NCBI RefSeq assembly: GCF_000410515.1 | Contig: NC_021500.1 | Span: 1,178,001-1,242,000 of the forward strand | Source: Enterobacter sp. R4-368 | GTDB taxonomy: Bacteria; Pseudomonadota; Gammaproteobacteria; Enterobacterales; Enterobacteriaceae | Length of the DNA stretch: 64,000 nt | Reading direction: 5' to 3' | The notes under the pieces: generated by a model | What the model saw: only the letters and a program-made list of their open reading frames with translations | The model's database searches: none | What the model was told of the DNA's origin: nothing | Position numbers and translations under genes: made by a program | Shown here: piece by piece, positions 22,623-33,539 of the stretch | Layout: the number at the start of each line of letters is the position of its first letter | Numbering within the stretch: position 1 is the stretch's first letter

Positions 22623-23732
22623 TTACACCGCGCGAAACGCGATATCACCAGGAATGACTTCACCCTGCCAGTAAAGCTGCGCGGCTACGCGCCCGGCAAG
22701 TTGACGGTAGATAGCGGTAAATTCGCTGTCCGGGCGGCTCACCACGGTCGGCGTACCTTTATCCAGATCTTCACGCAGCGAAATGTGCAGCGGCATCTGC
22801 CCCAACAACTCGGTGTGATACTGCTCGGCCAGTTTTTCCGCACCGCCGGTGCCGAAAATCGGTTCGTGATGACCGCAGTTGCTGCAAATGTGCATGCTCA
22901 TGTTTTCAACAATACCGAGCACCGGCACTTCCACTTTCTCGAACATAACGATGCCTTTTTTGGCGTCGATCAGCGCTATATCCTGCGGCGTTGTCACCAC
23001 CAGCGCGCCGGTCACCGGAATGTTTTGCGCCAGCGTCAGCTGAATATCACCGGTGCCTGGCGGCATATCCAGTACCAGGTAATCCAGATCCGGCCACATG
23101 GACTCCTGCAACAATTGCAGCAGCGCTTTGCTGGCCATCGGGCCGCGCCACACCATGGCGTTATCATCGGTAACCAGGTAGCCAATCGAGTTGGTCGCCA
23201 GACCGTGGGCGATAATCGGCGCCATATGCGTACCGTCCGGCGAGGTCGGACGCTCGTGCTCCGCACCGAGCATGACCGGGATCGACGGGCCATAAATATC
23301 GGCGTCGAGAATACCGACTTTCGCCCCTTCCGCCGCCAGCGCCAGCGCCAGGTTTACCGCCGTGGAGGATTTCCCTACCCCGCCCTTGCCGGAACTGACG
23401 GCAATGATGTTTTTCACACCGTTGACGCCCGGCTGGTTCTTCACACGTTTTAAGGTGGCGATGTTGTGCGACAGCTTCCAGTCGATGGCGCGCGCGCCGG
23501 TCAGCCGCAGCAATTCGGCGCTGCACTGCGCTTTTAACTCTTCAAACGCGCTGCGCCAGACAAACGGCATCAGCAACTCAACGTGCAGGGTGTCATCCAG
23601 CCATGCGACATGGTGTACCGCTTTTAAAGCAGTGAGATTGTGCTTCAGGGTTGGGTGCTGAAAATCGGCCAGCGTCCCGGTGACAATCGCGCGTAACGCT
23701 TCCGGGGATTTGGCCTGGGATTGCGAACTCAT
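22623..23732 (-). CDS. mrp: Mrp/ApbC iron-sulfur cluster carrier ATPase
   Basis: The 369-residue protein has an N-terminal MIP18/DUF59-like domain, then a deviant P-loop ATPase domain with GKGGVGKSS at residues 115-123. The CSNCGHHEPIFGTGG motif carries the CxxC that binds a bridging Fe-S cluster. It helps load Fe-S clusters on target proteins in the cytoplasm. As in E. coli it is divergent from metG. The length equals that of the E. coli protein. Confidence 0.95.
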   Translation of the reverse strand: MSSQSQAKSPEALRAIVTGTLADFQHPTLKHNLTALKAVHHVAWLDDTLHVELLMPFVWRSAFEELKAQCSAELLRLTGARAIDWKLSHNIATLKRVKNQPGVNGVKNIIAVSSGKGGVGKSSTAVNLALALAAEGAKVGILDADIYGPSIPVMLGAEHERPTSPDGTHMAPIIAHGLATNSIGYLVTDDNAMVWRGPMASKALLQLLQESMWPDLDYLVLDMPPGTGDIQLTLAQNIPVTGALVVTTPQDIALIDAKKGIVMFEKVEVPVLGIVENMSMHICSNCGHHEPIFGTGGAEKLAEQYHTELLGQMPLHISLREDLDKGTPTVVSRPDSEFTAIYRQLAGRVAAQLYWQGEVIPGDIAFRAV

Positions 23733-24015
23733 CCCGACTCCTTTGTAGTTGTTCTGAAAACGACATTGTAGCCAGCAAGTTTACCCCACGGGCAACAATT
23801 ATTCATTTACGGATAAATGCCGTTAACGCATGGATTAATTATTACTCATGTATTCATATAGGGATTGAAACGTTCTTAAAATCCTTATCACCGAAGGCGC
23901 AATCTTTACCCAAAAATCCCTGTCTGAATTAAAACGTCCGCAGATCGCGTAGCGCGCTAATTCCCCTTTTGGTACTATCGATACCCCTTTTTCTCAAGAA
24001 GATGTAATGCCTACT
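23733..24015. other. divergent mrp-metG intergenic region
   Basis: About 280 bases with no gene. It must carry the mrp promoter on the minus strand and the metG promoter on the plus strand. No strong operator or leader structure stands out. Confidence 0.5.
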
Positions 24016-26049
24016 ATGACTCAAGTCGCGAAGAAAATTCTGGTAACGTGCGCACTGCCGTACGCCAACGGCTCCATCCACCTCGGCCATATGCTGGAGC
24101 ACATCCAGGCTGATGTCTGGGTCCGTTACCAGCGAATGCGCGGCCACGAGGTCAACTTCATCTGCGCCGACGATGCCCACGGCACGCCGATCATGCTGAA
24201 AGCGCAGCAACTGGGGATCACCCCGGAGCAGATGATTGCCGACATGAGTCAGGAGCATCAGACCGATTTTGCTGGCTTTAACATCAGCTACGACAACTAC
24301 CACTCGACGCACAGCGACGAGAACCGCGAGCTGTCGGAGCTTATCTATACCCGCCTGAAAGAGAACGGTTTTATTAAAAACCGCACCATCTCTCAGCTCT
24401 ACGATCCGGAAAAAGGCATGTTCCTGCCGGACCGTTTTGTGAAAGGCACCTGCCCGAAATGCAAATCACCGGATCAGTATGGCGATAACTGCGAAGTATG
24501 TGGCGCGACCTACAGCCCGACCGAGCTGATTGAGCCGAAGTCGGTGGTTTCCGGCGCGACGCCGGTCATGCGTGATTCCGAGCACTTCTTCTTCGATCTG
24601 CCCTCATTTAGCGAAATGTTGCAGGCGTGGACGCGCAGCGGCGCGTTGCAGGAGCAGGTGGCGAACAAAATGCAGGAGTGGTTCGAATCCGGCTTGCAGC
24701 AGTGGGATATCTCCCGCGATGCGCCTTACTTCGGTTTCGAAATTCCAGGCGCGCCGGGCAAATATTTCTACGTCTGGCTGGATGCGCCGATTGGCTACAT
24801 GGGGTCGTTCAAAAACCTGTGCGACAAGCGCGGCGATACCACCAGCTTTGATGCGTACTGGAAGAAAGATTCCGACGCCGATCTGTATCACTTCATCGGT
24901 AAAGATATCGTCTATTTCCACAGCCTGTTCTGGCCCGCAATGCTCGAAGGCAGCGGTTTCCGCAAGCCGACCAACCTGTTTGTCCACGGCTACGTGACGG
25001 TGAACGGCGCGAAGATGTCCAAATCGCGCGGAACGTTTATCAAAGCCAGCACCTGGCTGAATCATTTCGACGCCGACAGCCTGCGCTATTACTACGCGGC
25101 GAAGCTCTCTTCGCGCATTGATGATATCGATCTTAACCTCGAAGATTTCATCCAGCGCGTGAATGCCGACATCGTCAACAAAGTGGTGAACCTCGCCTCG
25201 CGTAACGCCGGTTTTATCAATAAACGTTTCGACGGCGTGCTGGCGGCAGAGCTTGCAGACCCGGCGCTGTACAAAACCTTTACCGACGCGGCAGCGACCA
25301 TCAGCGAAGCGTGGGAGAGCCGTGAGTTCGGCAAAGCGGTACGCGAAATTATGGCGCTGGCCGATGTGGCGAACCGTTACGTTGACGAACAAGCACCGTG
25401 GGTTGTGGCAAAACAGGAAGGCCGCGACGCCGATCTGCAGGCCATTTGCACCATGGGGCTGAACATGTTCCGCGTGCTGATGACGTGGCTGAAACCGGTT
25501 CTGCCGTCGCTGGCGGAGCGCGCCGAAGCGTTCCTCAACACGACGCTTGAGTGGGATGCCATCAACCAGCCGCTGCTCGGCCACAAAGTTAACGCCTTCA
25601 AAGCGTTGTATAACCGTATCGAAATGAAACAGGTGGAAGCACTGGTGGAAGCGTCAAAAGAGGAAGTGAAAGCGGCTGCCGCACCGGTAACCGGCGAGCT
25701 GGCGGATAACCCGATTCAGGAAACCATCAGCTTTGACGATTTCGCGAAAGTCGATCTGCGCGTGGCGCTGATTGAAAACGCCGAGTTCGTCGAAGGTTCC
25801 GACAAGCTGCTGCGCCTGACGCTGGATCTGGATGGCGAAAAACGCAATGTCTTCTCCGGCATCCGTTCCGCGTACCCGGACCCGAGCGCGCTGATCGGTC
25901 GCCTGACGGTGATGGTCGCCAACCTCGCGCCGCGCAAAATGCGTTTTGGTATCTCCGAAGGGATGGTGATGGCCGCCGGCCCTGGCGGAAAAGATATCTT
26001 CCTGTTAAGCCCCGATAGCGGCGCAAAAGCAGGCCAGCAAGTGAAATAA
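24016..26049 (+). CDS. metG: methionyl-tRNA synthetase
   Basis: The 677-residue enzyme charges tRNA-Met. It shows HLGH (the HIGH motif) near residue 21, the zinc knuckle [18 protein letters not shown] near 145, the KMSKSRG loop near 333, and a C-terminal tRNA-binding/dimerisation domain ([20 protein letters not shown]). The E. coli start MTQVAKK corresponds to 24016. An in-frame ATG at 24007 lies closer to the AAGAAG ribosome site and would add three residues, so the start is uncertain by nine bases. Confidence 0.96.
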   Translation: MTQVAKKILVTCALPYANGSIHLGHMLEHIQADVWVRYQRMRGHEVNFICADDAHGTPIMLKAQQLGITPEQMIADMSQEHQTDFAGFNISYDNYHSTHSDENRELSELIYTRLKENGFIKNRTISQLYDPEKGMFLPDRFVKGTCPKCKSPDQYGDNCEVCGATYSPTELIEPKSVVSGATPVMRDSEHFFFDLPSFSEMLQAWTRSGALQEQVANKMQEWFESGLQQWDISRDAPYFGFEIPGAPGKYFYVWLDAPIGYMGSFKNLCDKRGDTTSFDAYWKKDSDADLYHFIGKDIVYFHSLFWPAMLEGSGFRKPTNLFVHGYVTVNGAKMSKSRGTFIKASTWLNHFDADSLRYYYAAKLSSRIDDIDLNLEDFIQRVNADIVNKVVNLASRNAGFINKRFDGVLAAELADPALYKTFTDAAATISEAWESREFGKAVREIMALADVANRYVDEQAPWVVAKQEGRDADLQAICTMGLNMFRVLMTWLKPVLPSLAERAEAFLNTTLEWDAINQPLLGHKVNAFKALYNRIEMKQVEALVEASKEEVKAAAAPVTGELADNPIQETISFDDFAKVDLRVALIENAEFVEGSDKLLRLTLDLDGEKRNVFSGIRSAYPDPSALIGRLTVMVANLAPRKMRFGISEGMVMAAGPGGKDIFLLSPDSGAKAGQQVK

Positions 26050-26054
26050 AAAAT

Positions 26055-26079
26055 AAGGCGCTGAATTCAGCGCCTTTTT
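26055..26079 (+). terminator. intrinsic terminator of metG
   Basis: AAGGCGCTG and CAGCGCCTT pair around AATT, followed by TTTTT. It begins six bases after the metG stop. Confidence 0.9.
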
Positions 26080-26135
26080 CTATACTCAATTTTGCATTAC
26101 CAAACATTACTTCACATGGAAAACAGGGGAATATC

Positions 26136-26591
26136 GTGAAATTGAGTAAATTCATCGCCGCACTCTTTTCTGTCGCTTTACTCATTGGTCTGACCGGCTG
26201 TGGGGAAAAAGAGCAGAGTAAAACCTTTACCTTTGCGCAGGCGGGCACGGAAGTGACGCTGACCTATTACTACAAAGGTGACGAGGTTGAACGCCAGACC
26301 GCCAAAAATAAAATCGAGTACGCTTCCATTGGCGCGAAGACAAAAGACGAGGCGATGAAAGTGCTGGATCCGATCAGCAAAAAATACCAGAGCATTAAAG
26401 GGATCAAAGAGAGCGTGGATTATCAGGAAACCTACGCGCAAGAGACGCTGGATGTGGATTACAACGAGGTCGATTTTGCTGCGCTGAACAACCTGCAGGG
26501 TTCCGAGTTTACCGGCACGGTCAATGGCAAAATCAGCATGAAGAAATCAGAAGAGCTGCTGAAATCACGCGGCTTTAAAGAAGTGCAGTAA
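26136..26591 (+). CDS. yehR: YehR-family lipoprotein (DUF1307)
   Basis: The 151-residue lipoprotein has the lipobox LTGC with the acylated Cys near residue 22, followed by GEKEQS. The charged, Lys/Glu-rich body matches YehR of E. coli. Position two after the Cys is Glu rather than Asp, so sorting to the outer membrane is expected. The function is unknown. It lies in the conserved metG-yehR order. Confidence 0.9.
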   Translation: MKLSKFIAALFSVALLIGLTGCGEKEQSKTFTFAQAGTEVTLTYYYKGDEVERQTAKNKIEYASIGAKTKDEAMKVLDPISKKYQSIKGIKESVDYQETYAQETLDVDYNEVDFAALNNLQGSEFTGTVNGKISMKKSEELLKSRGFKEVQ

Positions 26592-26675
26592 GTCCTGTTC
26601 TCCTTCAAGCTGCGCGTTGTTGGCGATGCCCGCCTGGCGCTAAACCATCAGCGATGCAGCCTGAAGGATTATCGA

Positions 26676-27161
26676 TTATTCCGCTTCGGTTTTACCCTTC
26701 GGTTTTTGCTCGCGTACCGCCAGACCACGTAGGAAATAACGCATCACCTGATCGCCGCATTCGCGGAAGTTCTTATGATCCGGCGCACGCATCATGGCAG
26801 TGATTTCCGGCATCGAGATGCGGAACTGCTGGGCGGTCAGAATAGCCAGAATATCGTCAGTTTTTAACGAAAAGGCGATACGCAGCTTTTTCAGCACGAT
26901 ATTGTTATTCAGCTTGCGTTCAGCCACCAGCGGCGGCGCGGTTTCATCTTTGCCACGTTTTTCATAAATAAGACCGTTCAGAAACGCGGACAACACAATA
27001 TCCGGGCACGGCTTATAACCTTCCTCGTCTTCTTTGCGCAACCAGGGCGCCAGCTGTTCAACGGTCACTGCCGTGTCTGCCAGTGCAAGAATGCGCACCA
27101 GCGCGGTGTTATCAGCTTGCAGGGTGTAACGCACGCTGCGCAGGATATCGTTATTAAGCAT
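26676..27161 (-). CDS. yehS: YehS, DUF1456 protein
   Basis: The 161-residue cytoplasmic protein is a tandem repeat of two DUF1456 units; both halves contain a helix followed by LRIAF/LRKED-type motifs. The start at 27161 (MLNNDILRS) matches the E. coli start; 14 upstream in-frame residues are not family-like. The function is unknown. It is followed on the minus strand by about 80 bases to the convergent yehR stop. Confidence 0.9.
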   Translation of the reverse strand: MLNNDILRSVRYTLQADNTALVRILALADTAVTVEQLAPWLRKEDEEGYKPCPDIVLSAFLNGLIYEKRGKDETAPPLVAERKLNNNIVLKKLRIAFSLKTDDILAILTAQQFRISMPEITAMMRAPDHKNFRECGDQVMRYFLRGLAVREQKPKGKTEAE

Positions 27162-27214
27162 ATTTGTTTCCGGAAATGATGAACCAGCGCGCAGTGTAGG
27201 CATCGCACAGGAAT

Positions 27215-27934
27215 TTACAACCCCAACGCCTCTTTTAAATTTTTCAGATAACGTCGACTCACCGGCACCGTCAGGCCATCGCGCAGCAGTAGCTCCGCCT
27301 GGCCGTTATCTTCCAGGCGGATCTCTTTCAGGTGCGCCATATTGACCAGGTACTGGCGGTGGCAGCGCACCAGCGGCGTACGGCTCTCCAGCGTGCGCAG
27401 CGTCAGCTCGGTAAACCCCTCTTTGCCCTCCTGGCTGGTCACATACACGCCGCTCATGCGGCTACTGACAAACGCCACTTCATCCATCTGCAATAACCAG
27501 ATCCGGCTGTGCCCGGTACAGGGAATGAATTTCAGCGCTTCCTGGTTTTCCGGCAGCACCGACACATCCTGCACGTTTCGCTCAAGGCGCAAGCGGCTGA
27601 GGGTTTTCTCCAGGCGGCGGGCTTCAATCGGTTTAAGCAGATAATCGAACGCGTGTTCTTCAAACGCCTGCACCGCGTATTCGTCAAACGCGGTCAGGAA
27701 CACAACATACGGCCGGTTTCCCGGATCGAGCATCCCGACCATCTCCAGCCCGCTAATGCGCGGCATCTGGATATCAAGAAACAGCACATCCGGACGCAGT
27801 TTATGCACCGCGCCAATCGCTTCGACGGCGTTGCCGCACTCGCCAACAATCTCAATATCGCTCTCTTCCTGAAGCAGGATACGCAGGTTTTCCCGGGCCA
27901 GCGGTTCATCATCAACAATCAGCACTTTTAACAT
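27215..27934 (-). CDS. btsR: BtsR (YehT) LytTR response regulator
   Basis: The 239-residue regulator has a receiver domain with the phospho-acceptor Asp54 (VLFLDIQMP) and acidic residues in VDDEP. The C-terminal LytTR DNA-binding domain holds [15 protein letters not shown]. With BtsS it senses extracellular pyruvate and switches on the pyruvate transporter gene btsT in E. coli. Its start overlaps the end of btsS by seven bases, so the two are translationally coupled. Confidence 0.95.
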   Translation of the reverse strand: MLKVLIVDDEPLARENLRILLQEESDIEIVGECGNAVEAIGAVHKLRPDVLFLDIQMPRISGLEMVGMLDPGNRPYVVFLTAFDEYAVQAFEEHAFDYLLKPIEARRLEKTLSRLRLERNVQDVSVLPENQEALKFIPCTGHSRIWLLQMDEVAFVSSRMSGVYVTSQEGKEGFTELTLRTLESRTPLVRCHRQYLVNMAHLKEIRLEDNGQAELLLRDGLTVPVSRRYLKNLKEALGL

Positions 27935-29616
27935 GCGTGTTCCTCCAGCGGGAGTCGTAGGGTAATGCGGGTAAACAGATCCGGCTCACAGGCAATAGTA
28001 ATGCCGCACTCATCGCCAAACCGCGCGCGCAGGCGCTTATCCACCAGGCTCATCCCTAATCCACTGGCGTCGGTTTTCGGCTGGTACAACCCGGCATTGT
28101 CTTCAATATCCAGCACCAGATGCCGCCCGTCCTGGCTGGCGTTAATCATAATCTCGCCCACGCCGAGCAGGTGCGACGTGCCATGTTTGATGGCATTTTC
28201 CACGATCGGTTGCAGGGTAAACGCCGGAAGTTGCAGGTGCGACAGCGCTTCCGGCACATGTAATTGCACCTGCAAGCGCGACTGAAAACGCGCTTTTTCA
28301 ATTTGCAGGTAGGCGTTCACATGTTCAATTTCGTCCGCCAGCGTTACCACTTCCGACGGGCGTTTTAAGTTTTTACGAAAGAACGTTGAGAGATATTGCA
28401 CCAGCAACCCGGCCTGATCGCTGTCGCGGCGGATCACTGCTTTTAGCGTGTTCAGGGCATTAAACAGGAAATGCGGATTTACCTGCGCGTGCAGCAGTTT
28501 AATTTCCGACTGGGTAAGCAGCGCCTTTTGCCGCTCATACTGTCCGGCAAGGATCTGCGCCGAAAGCAGTTGCGCAATCCCCTCGCCCAGCGTGCGGTTG
28601 ATGGAGCTGAACAGGCGGTTTTTCGCTTCATACAACTTAATCGTCCCCACCACGCGCTGGTTTTCGCCGCGCAGCGGGATCACCAGCGTCGAACCGAGTT
28701 TGCATTGCGGATGGAGCGAACATTGGTAAGGCACTTCGTTGCCGTCGGCATAAACCACTTCCCCGGTTTCAATGGCGCGCTGCGTCCAGACCGACGAGAT
28801 GGGCCGCCCCGGCAGATGGTGATCGTCGCCGGTGCCGGTGAAGGCCAGCAGTTTTTCCCTGTCGGTTATCGCCACCGCGCCAATATCGAGCTCTTTATAG
28901 AGCACCAGCGCCACCTTCATGCTGTTCTCTTCGTTAAAACCCTGGCGCAAAAACCCTTCCGTCGACGCTGCCACTTTTAATGCAGTGGCGGAAAACGCCG
29001 AGGTGTACTTTTCGAACATTGCGCGCTTATCGAGCAGGATGCGCATAAACAGCGCCGCACCAACGGTATTGGTGACCATCATTGGCGCGGCGATGCTTTG
29101 CACCAGGTGTAACGCGCTATCAAACGGACGGGCGATAAGCAGAATAATCAGCATCTGGATCAGCTCCGCCACGCAAGTTACCGCCCCGGCGGTAAACGGG
29201 CTGAACACCAGATCGGTGCGCCCGCGTTTGATTAGCGCGCGGTGTACCAGGCCGCCGAGCAACCCTTCAACAAACGTAGAGAGCATGCAGCTAAGCGCGG
29301 TCATGCCGCCCATCGAATAGCGGTGAATACCGCCGGTTAACCCGACAAGACCGCCCACTAACGGGCCACCGAGCAGGCCGCCCATTACCGCGCCAATCGC
29401 GCGCGTGTTGGCAATAGAATCCTCGATATGCAGGCCGAAATAGGTACCGAGAATGCAGAAAATGGAGAAGGTGACATAGCACAGCAGCTTATGCGGTAAG
29501 CGCACGGTTACCTGCATCAGCGGAATAAACAGCCGCGTTTTGCTCATCAACCAGGCGATAACCAGAAACACGCACATCTGCTGAAGCAGCAGCAACACCA
29601 GATTGAACTCGTACAT
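27928..29616 (-). CDS. btsS: BtsS (YehU) sensor histidine kinase
   Basis: About 562 residues. An N-terminal 5TM-5TMR LytS-type membrane region ([16 protein letters not shown] and following helices) precedes a GAF domain with [19 protein letters not shown]. The histidine-kinase part has [14 protein letters not shown] (phospho-His) and an ATPase with [10 protein letters not shown]. It is a high-affinity pyruvate receptor. The start is set at MYEFN (29616) as in E. coli; a GTG at 29625 is possible. The gene is divergent from mlrA. Confidence 0.95.
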   Translation of the reverse strand: MYEFNLVLLLLQQMCVFLVIAWLMSKTRLFIPLMQVTVRLPHKLLCYVTFSIFCILGTYFGLHIEDSIANTRAIGAVMGGLLGGPLVGGLVGLTGGIHRYSMGGMTALSCMLSTFVEGLLGGLVHRALIKRGRTDLVFSPFTAGAVTCVAELIQMLIILLIARPFDSALHLVQSIAAPMMVTNTVGAALFMRILLDKRAMFEKYTSAFSATALKVAASTEGFLRQGFNEENSMKVALVLYKELDIGAVAITDREKLLAFTGTGDDHHLPGRPISSVWTQRAIETGEVVYADGNEVPYQCSLHPQCKLGSTLVIPLRGENQRVVGTIKLYEAKNRLFSSINRTLGEGIAQLLSAQILAGQYERQKALLTQSEIKLLHAQVNPHFLFNALNTLKAVIRRDSDQAGLLVQYLSTFFRKNLKRPSEVVTLADEIEHVNAYLQIEKARFQSRLQVQLHVPEALSHLQLPAFTLQPIVENAIKHGTSHLLGVGEIMINASQDGRHLVLDIEDNAGLYQPKTDASGLGMSLVDKRLRARFGDECGITIACEPDLFTRITLRLPLEEHAC

Positions 29617-29835
29617 ACCCACCACACCACATCAACTAAAGCGCGTAACATACAGGGTGTTTTCAGATGTTTCTTTGAAGCGCTGCAAAAAAATACAAAA
29701 TCGTGCTCCGCATCACAAAGTAAGCCACATTGATTAACCGTTCGCACACATTTTGCGCAATTTTGCGGCTGCGCATCCTGTGCCAGGCGGCAGCGGCTAC
29801 AGTTATACAGGGAGTCGGCTGGCGAGGGTAACACC

Positions 29836-30567
29836 ATGGCGCTTTACACAATCGGTGAAGTGGCGTTGTTATGCGAAATCAACCCCGTGACGCTGCGGGC
29901 CTGGCAGCGACGTTATGGACTATTGCAACCCCAGCGCACGGATGGCGGCCACCGGTTATTCACCGAAGAGGACATTGACCGCATCCGGGAGATCAAACGC
30001 TGGATAGAGACCGGCGTGCAGGTCAGCAAAGTGCAAAAGCTGCTCTCTTCAGCGCTGGAAGAGACGCGAGATGGCTGGCGCGCCCAGCAGGAAACCGCCC
30101 TGCAATACCTGCAACAGGGCGACCCGCATCGCCTGCATCAGTGGATCAAAGAGCACGGGCGCGACTACCCGGCGCAGGCGCTGGCAACACATCTGCTTAT
30201 CCCCTTACGATTGCGGCTACAAACTCAGCAGCCCGCCCTGCTGGCGATGCTGAGCCTGCTTGACGGGATCCTGATCAATTACATTTCCGGCTGCCTGACT
30301 TCTGCGCGTAAAAAACCGGGTAAAGACGCGCTGGTGATTGGCTGGAATGTGCAGGACACCACGCGCCTGTGGCTGGAGGGCTGGATGGCAAGCCAGCAGG
30401 GATGGCGGGTGGATATTCTGGCGCATGCCCTGCCCCAGTTGCGCCCGGAGATGTTCCCCGGCCGGACACTGCTGGTGTGGTGCGGCGAAACACCGGGCGA
30501 AGCACAGCAACAGCAGATGCTGGCATGGCGCGAAGCGGGGCACAGCGTCTGGTTGCTCGGCATTTAA
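29836..30567 (+). CDS. mlrA: MlrA, MerR-like activator of curli and biofilm genes
   Basis: The 243-residue regulator has an N-terminal MerR helix-turn-helix (YTIGEVALLCEINPVTLRAW) and a C-terminal region resembling the cobalamin-binding domain of B12 photoreceptors. In E. coli it activates csgD, and so curli and cellulose, under RpoS and cyclic-di-GMP control. Position and length match E. coli. Confidence 0.95.
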   Translation: MALYTIGEVALLCEINPVTLRAWQRRYGLLQPQRTDGGHRLFTEEDIDRIREIKRWIETGVQVSKVQKLLSSALEETRDGWRAQQETALQYLQQGDPHRLHQWIKEHGRDYPAQALATHLLIPLRLRLQTQQPALLAMLSLLDGILINYISGCLTSARKKPGKDALVIGWNVQDTTRLWLEGWMASQQGWRVDILAHALPQLRPEMFPGRTLLVWCGETPGEAQQQQMLAWREAGHSVWLLGI

Positions 30568-30627
30568 TGTTTTATTAACAACTCAACTTGCCTTTATAAT
30601 GCCAGCCTGATTCAGAAGGAGCATAAA

Positions 30628-30741
30628 ATGAAGTCTGGTAAAATTGTTGTTATCGCTATCTTTTTGCTGATGGCCATCGGCGGAATTGGTGGCGTCATGC
30701 TCGCCGGTTATTCGTTTATTGTGCGTGGCGGTGTCGGTTGA
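30628..30741 (+). CDS. yohO: YohO small membrane protein
   Basis: The frame encodes 37 residues beginning [10 protein letters not shown], with one membrane span and the conserved tail [20 protein letters not shown] lies eight bases before the ATG. It corresponds to YohO of E. coli in sequence and in place, between mlrA and yehW. Its last 26 bases overlap the 3' end of yehW on the other strand. The function is unknown. Confidence 0.88.
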   Translation: MKSGKIVVIAIFLLMAIGGIGGVMLAGYSFIVRGGVG

Positions 30742-31453
30742 GCCGCTGCGCCAGCCGCTCAAATCCCCGATCGACAATAATCGCTGCCAGCGCCACCAGC
30801 ACCGCCCCCTGTACCACATAAGCCGTATTAAAACCGCTCAGGCCAATGATGATTGGCGTCCCCAGCGTACTTGCACCGACCGTAGACGCGATAGTGGCGG
30901 TGCCGATATTAATGATCACCGACGTGCGTACCCCGGCGATGATCATCGGTGCGGCGAGCGGCAACTCCACCTTCAACAACCGCTGCCATGCGCTCATGCC
31001 CATGCCTTTCGCCACGCTTTGCACGCTTTCCGGCACCGAGGCGATCCCCGCCAGCGTGCCCTGCAAGATCGGCAATACGCCATATAGCACCAGCGCAATA
31101 ATCGCCGGTTGTTTACCAAAGCCCATTACCGGCACGGCAATCGCCAGCACCGCCACCGGGGGAAAAGTTTGCCCCACGGCGGCAATGGTTTCCGCCAGCG
31201 GGCGAAATTCCCGCCCGGCAGAACGCGTGACCGCAACGCCTGCGCCAACCCCCAGCACAATCGCAATCACACTGGAAACCGCGACCAGCGAGAAATGGGC
31301 GACGGTCAGCGAAATAAAACTCTCCTGCAAATAGACCGGGCGCGGGAGCTGCGGAAAAAGTGAACTGAACAGCGCCGCGCTATGCGGTAACCAGACCAGC
31401 AGCGCAACAAACAGCGCCATCAGCCACAGCAGCGGGTCACGCAGGATCTTCAC
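30716..31453 (-). CDS. yehW: YehW permease of the YehZYXW (OsmU-type) ABC system
   Basis: A 245-residue inner-membrane permease of the quaternary-amine type, with the EAA-like segment [20 protein letters not shown]. The frame begins with a GTG at 31453 (VKILRDPLL), which matches the E. coli start and overlaps the yehX end by 17 bases. A longer upstream ATG frame would run over yehX and is not supported. Salmonella OsmU relatives import glycine betaine and choline sulfate; the E. coli system binds betaine only weakly. Confidence 0.9.
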   Translation of the reverse strand: MKILRDPLLWLMALFVALLVWLPHSAALFSSLFPQLPRPVYLQESFISLTVAHFSLVAVSSVIAIVLGVGAGVAVTRSAGREFRPLAETIAAVGQTFPPVAVLAIAVPVMGFGKQPAIIALVLYGVLPILQGTLAGIASVPESVQSVAKGMGMSAWQRLLKVELPLAAPMIIAGVRTSVIINIGTATIASTVGASTLGTPIIIGLSGFNTAYVVQGAVLVALAAIIVDRGFERLAQRLNRHRHAQ

Positions 31454-32384
31454 AGGCGGCCTCCACGCGCAGCAAATCGCGAAAATGCAGGCTCCCGCAG
31501 GGCTGCCCCTGCGCATTATTCACCGGCAATACTTCGCACTGCTGGGCGACAAACGCCGAGAGCGCTTCACGCAGCGTCATCGCTTCCTGAAGCGGTTCGC
31601 CGACAGCAACGCGTTCACTGCGCAGATAAGCGCTCACCTGGCGCAATGAGAGCAGCCGCACGCCAAGCTCGCTGCGGCCAAAAAACTCGCGCACAAAATC
31701 GTTACGCGGCGCGGTCAGCATCGATAACGGCGTCCCCTGCTGGACCACCTTTCCGCCATCCATCAGTACCAGGTGATCGGCCAGTTGTAAGGCTTCATCA
31801 ATGTCATGCGTCACCAGCACAATGGTGCGTCCAAGCAGACGGTGAATGCGCACCATCTCCTGCTGTAACGCCGCGCGGGTTACGGGATCAAGCGCGCCGA
31901 AAGGTTCATCCATTAACAGCACTTCCGGGTCGGCGGCAAGCGCGCGGGCAACGCCCACCCGCTGCTGCTGCCCGCCGGAGAGCTGATGCGGAAAGCGCTC
32001 GCGCAGGGCAGGCTCCAGCCCCAGCAGAGCCATCAGTTCATCGACCCGCGCGTCGCGCTTCGCGCGTGACCACTTTTGCAATTGCAGCACGGTGGCTATG
32101 TTCTGCGCCACCGTCCAGTGAGGAAATAAACCTATCGACTGAATGGCATACCCCATGCGACGGCGCAGCTCCAGCACCGGCAGCGAGCGGATATCCGTCC
32201 CGGCAAAAGTAATTGTGCCTTCATCGTGTTCCACCAGCCGGTTAATCATCTTCAGGGTGGTGGATTTTCCGGAACCCGAGGTGCCAATCAGCACCGAAAA
32301 CGCGCCCGTTTTAACGTGCAAATCGAGATGGCTCACCGCTGACTGCCCGGCAAAGGTTTTACTGACGTTATTAAATTCAATCAT
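31437..32384 (-). CDS. yehX: YehX ATPase of the YehZYXW (OsmU-type) ABC system
   Basis: The 315-residue ATPase has Walker [10 protein letters not shown], signature [14 protein letters not shown] and Walker [16 protein letters not shown]-terminal CBS-like part ([20 protein letters not shown]) follows, as in ProV/OpuCA relatives. It drives the two permeases YehW and YehY. Its start overlaps the yehY end by eight bases. Confidence 0.93.
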   Translation of the reverse strand: MIEFNNVSKTFAGQSAVSHLDLHVKTGAFSVLIGTSGSGKSTTLKMINRLVEHDEGTITFAGTDIRSLPVLELRRRMGYAIQSIGLFPHWTVAQNIATVLQLQKWSRAKRDARVDELMALLGLEPALRERFPHQLSGGQQQRVGVARALAADPEVLLMDEPFGALDPVTRAALQQEMVRIHRLLGRTIVLVTHDIDEALQLADHLVLMDGGKVVQQGTPLSMLTAPRNDFVREFFGRSELGVRLLSLRQVSAYLRSERVAVGEPLQEAMTLREALSAFVAQQCEVLPVNNAQGQPCGSLHFRDLLRVEAACEDPA

Positions 32385-33531
32385 GCTGTTTCACCTTCAG
32401 CAGCGCTATCCCTAAGCCAAATAACGCATCAACGATCACCGCCATGGCGATAACCGGAATGACGCCCAGCAGTACCAGATCCAGTGCGCTGCTCAGCAGC
32501 CCCTGAAAGACCAGCGCACCAAACCCACCCGCACCGATCAATGCGGCAATCACCGCCATCCCGACCGTTTGCACCGCCACCACTCGCAGGCTGCGCAGTA
32601 GCAGCGGAAGCGCCAGCGGCACGCGCACCTGCCAGAAACGCTGGCGCGCGCTCATGCCCATCGCTTCGGCGCTTTCCAGCACCTCCTGCGGCACCTGGTT
32701 TAACCCGGCGACCACACCGCGCACCAGCGGCAGTAAGGCATAGAGGATTAACGCAATCAGCGCAGGTGTCATGCCAGTGCCGGCAATCCCCAACTGGCTA
32801 AGTTCGGGGAATTGCTTTACCAGCCCGGCTAACGGCGCAATCAGTAAGCCAAACAGCGCCACCGACGGAATGGTTTGAATAACGTTGAGCACCGCGAACA
32901 CCGGCCCCTGGCGAGAGGGATGACGATAGCACCACAGCCCGATGGCAAAGCCGACCACCAGCGCAGGTAGCAACGTGCCAAACAACAGCGTTAAATGCTG
33001 CGCCAGCGCATCGTTGAACACATCCTGCCGATTGGTGTATTCGCGTAGCAGCGAGAGATTATCCAGCGCGCCGCTGAGCAATAAATAGAGAGGAAGGCAC
33101 CACACCTGCGCATGCAGCAACCAGCGCCACACGGGGTTGGACACAACGCGGCGAATCGCATCGCTACAGGCCAACAGCGTTAGCGCCAGCCACAGCCACA
33201 ACCCGCTGCCGGGCGATGTGCGCGCCAGCGGGCTGCCCGTCTGCACGAGATCGGTCGCCGCCCTGCCCGCGCTCCATATCAGCAGGCAGAACAGCGCTTC
33301 GGTAAACAGCAACGTTGCCACCTGCGCACCGCGACCGGGAATAAAGCTCATTGCCAGTAAGAGACAGGGCGCAAGGAGCCACAGCGCGGAAAAAAGCTGC
33401 CATAAGGCGCGGCTTTCACCGGAAACCAGCCGGTTTGGCGCATAGTTCACAAACGGCAGCCACGCCGCCAGCCCGCCCAGCACCGCCAACAGCAACAACA
33501 CACGGTTATGGCAGCGTATCGAAACATCCAT
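32377..33531 (-). CDS. yehY: YehY permease of the YehZYXW (OsmU-type) ABC system
   Basis: The 384-residue inner-membrane protein has about eight helices. It is longer than YehW because of an N-terminal membrane extension. The permease core carries [19 protein letters not shown] and the ATPase-contact segment [20 protein letters not shown]. It pairs with YehW to form the pore for the substrate delivered by OsmF. Its start follows the osmF stop by eight bases. Confidence 0.93.
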   Translation of the reverse strand: MDVSIRCHNRVLLLLAVLGGLAAWLPFVNYAPNRLVSGESRALWQLFSALWLLAPCLLLAMSFIPGRGAQVATLLFTEALFCLLIWSAGRAATDLVQTGSPLARTSPGSGLWLWLALTLLACSDAIRRVVSNPVWRWLLHAQVWCLPLYLLLSGALDNLSLLREYTNRQDVFNDALAQHLTLLFGTLLPALVVGFAIGLWCYRHPSRQGPVFAVLNVIQTIPSVALFGLLIAPLAGLVKQFPELSQLGIAGTGMTPALIALILYALLPLVRGVVAGLNQVPQEVLESAEAMGMSARQRFWQVRVPLALPLLLRSLRVVAVQTVGMAVIAALIGAGGFGALVFQGLLSSALDLVLLGVIPVIAMAVIVDALFGLGIALLKVKQHD

Positions 33532-33539
33532 AGGGGTAA

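Noticed and set aside
24604..25584. 326-codon open frame on the minus strand
   Set aside because: It is antisense to metG, has no promoter or ribosome site and no recognisable motif.
31454..31516. ATG start of yehW at 31516
   Set aside because: This would overlap yehX by 80 bases with residues that do not fit the family; the GTG at 31453 matches the E. coli start.
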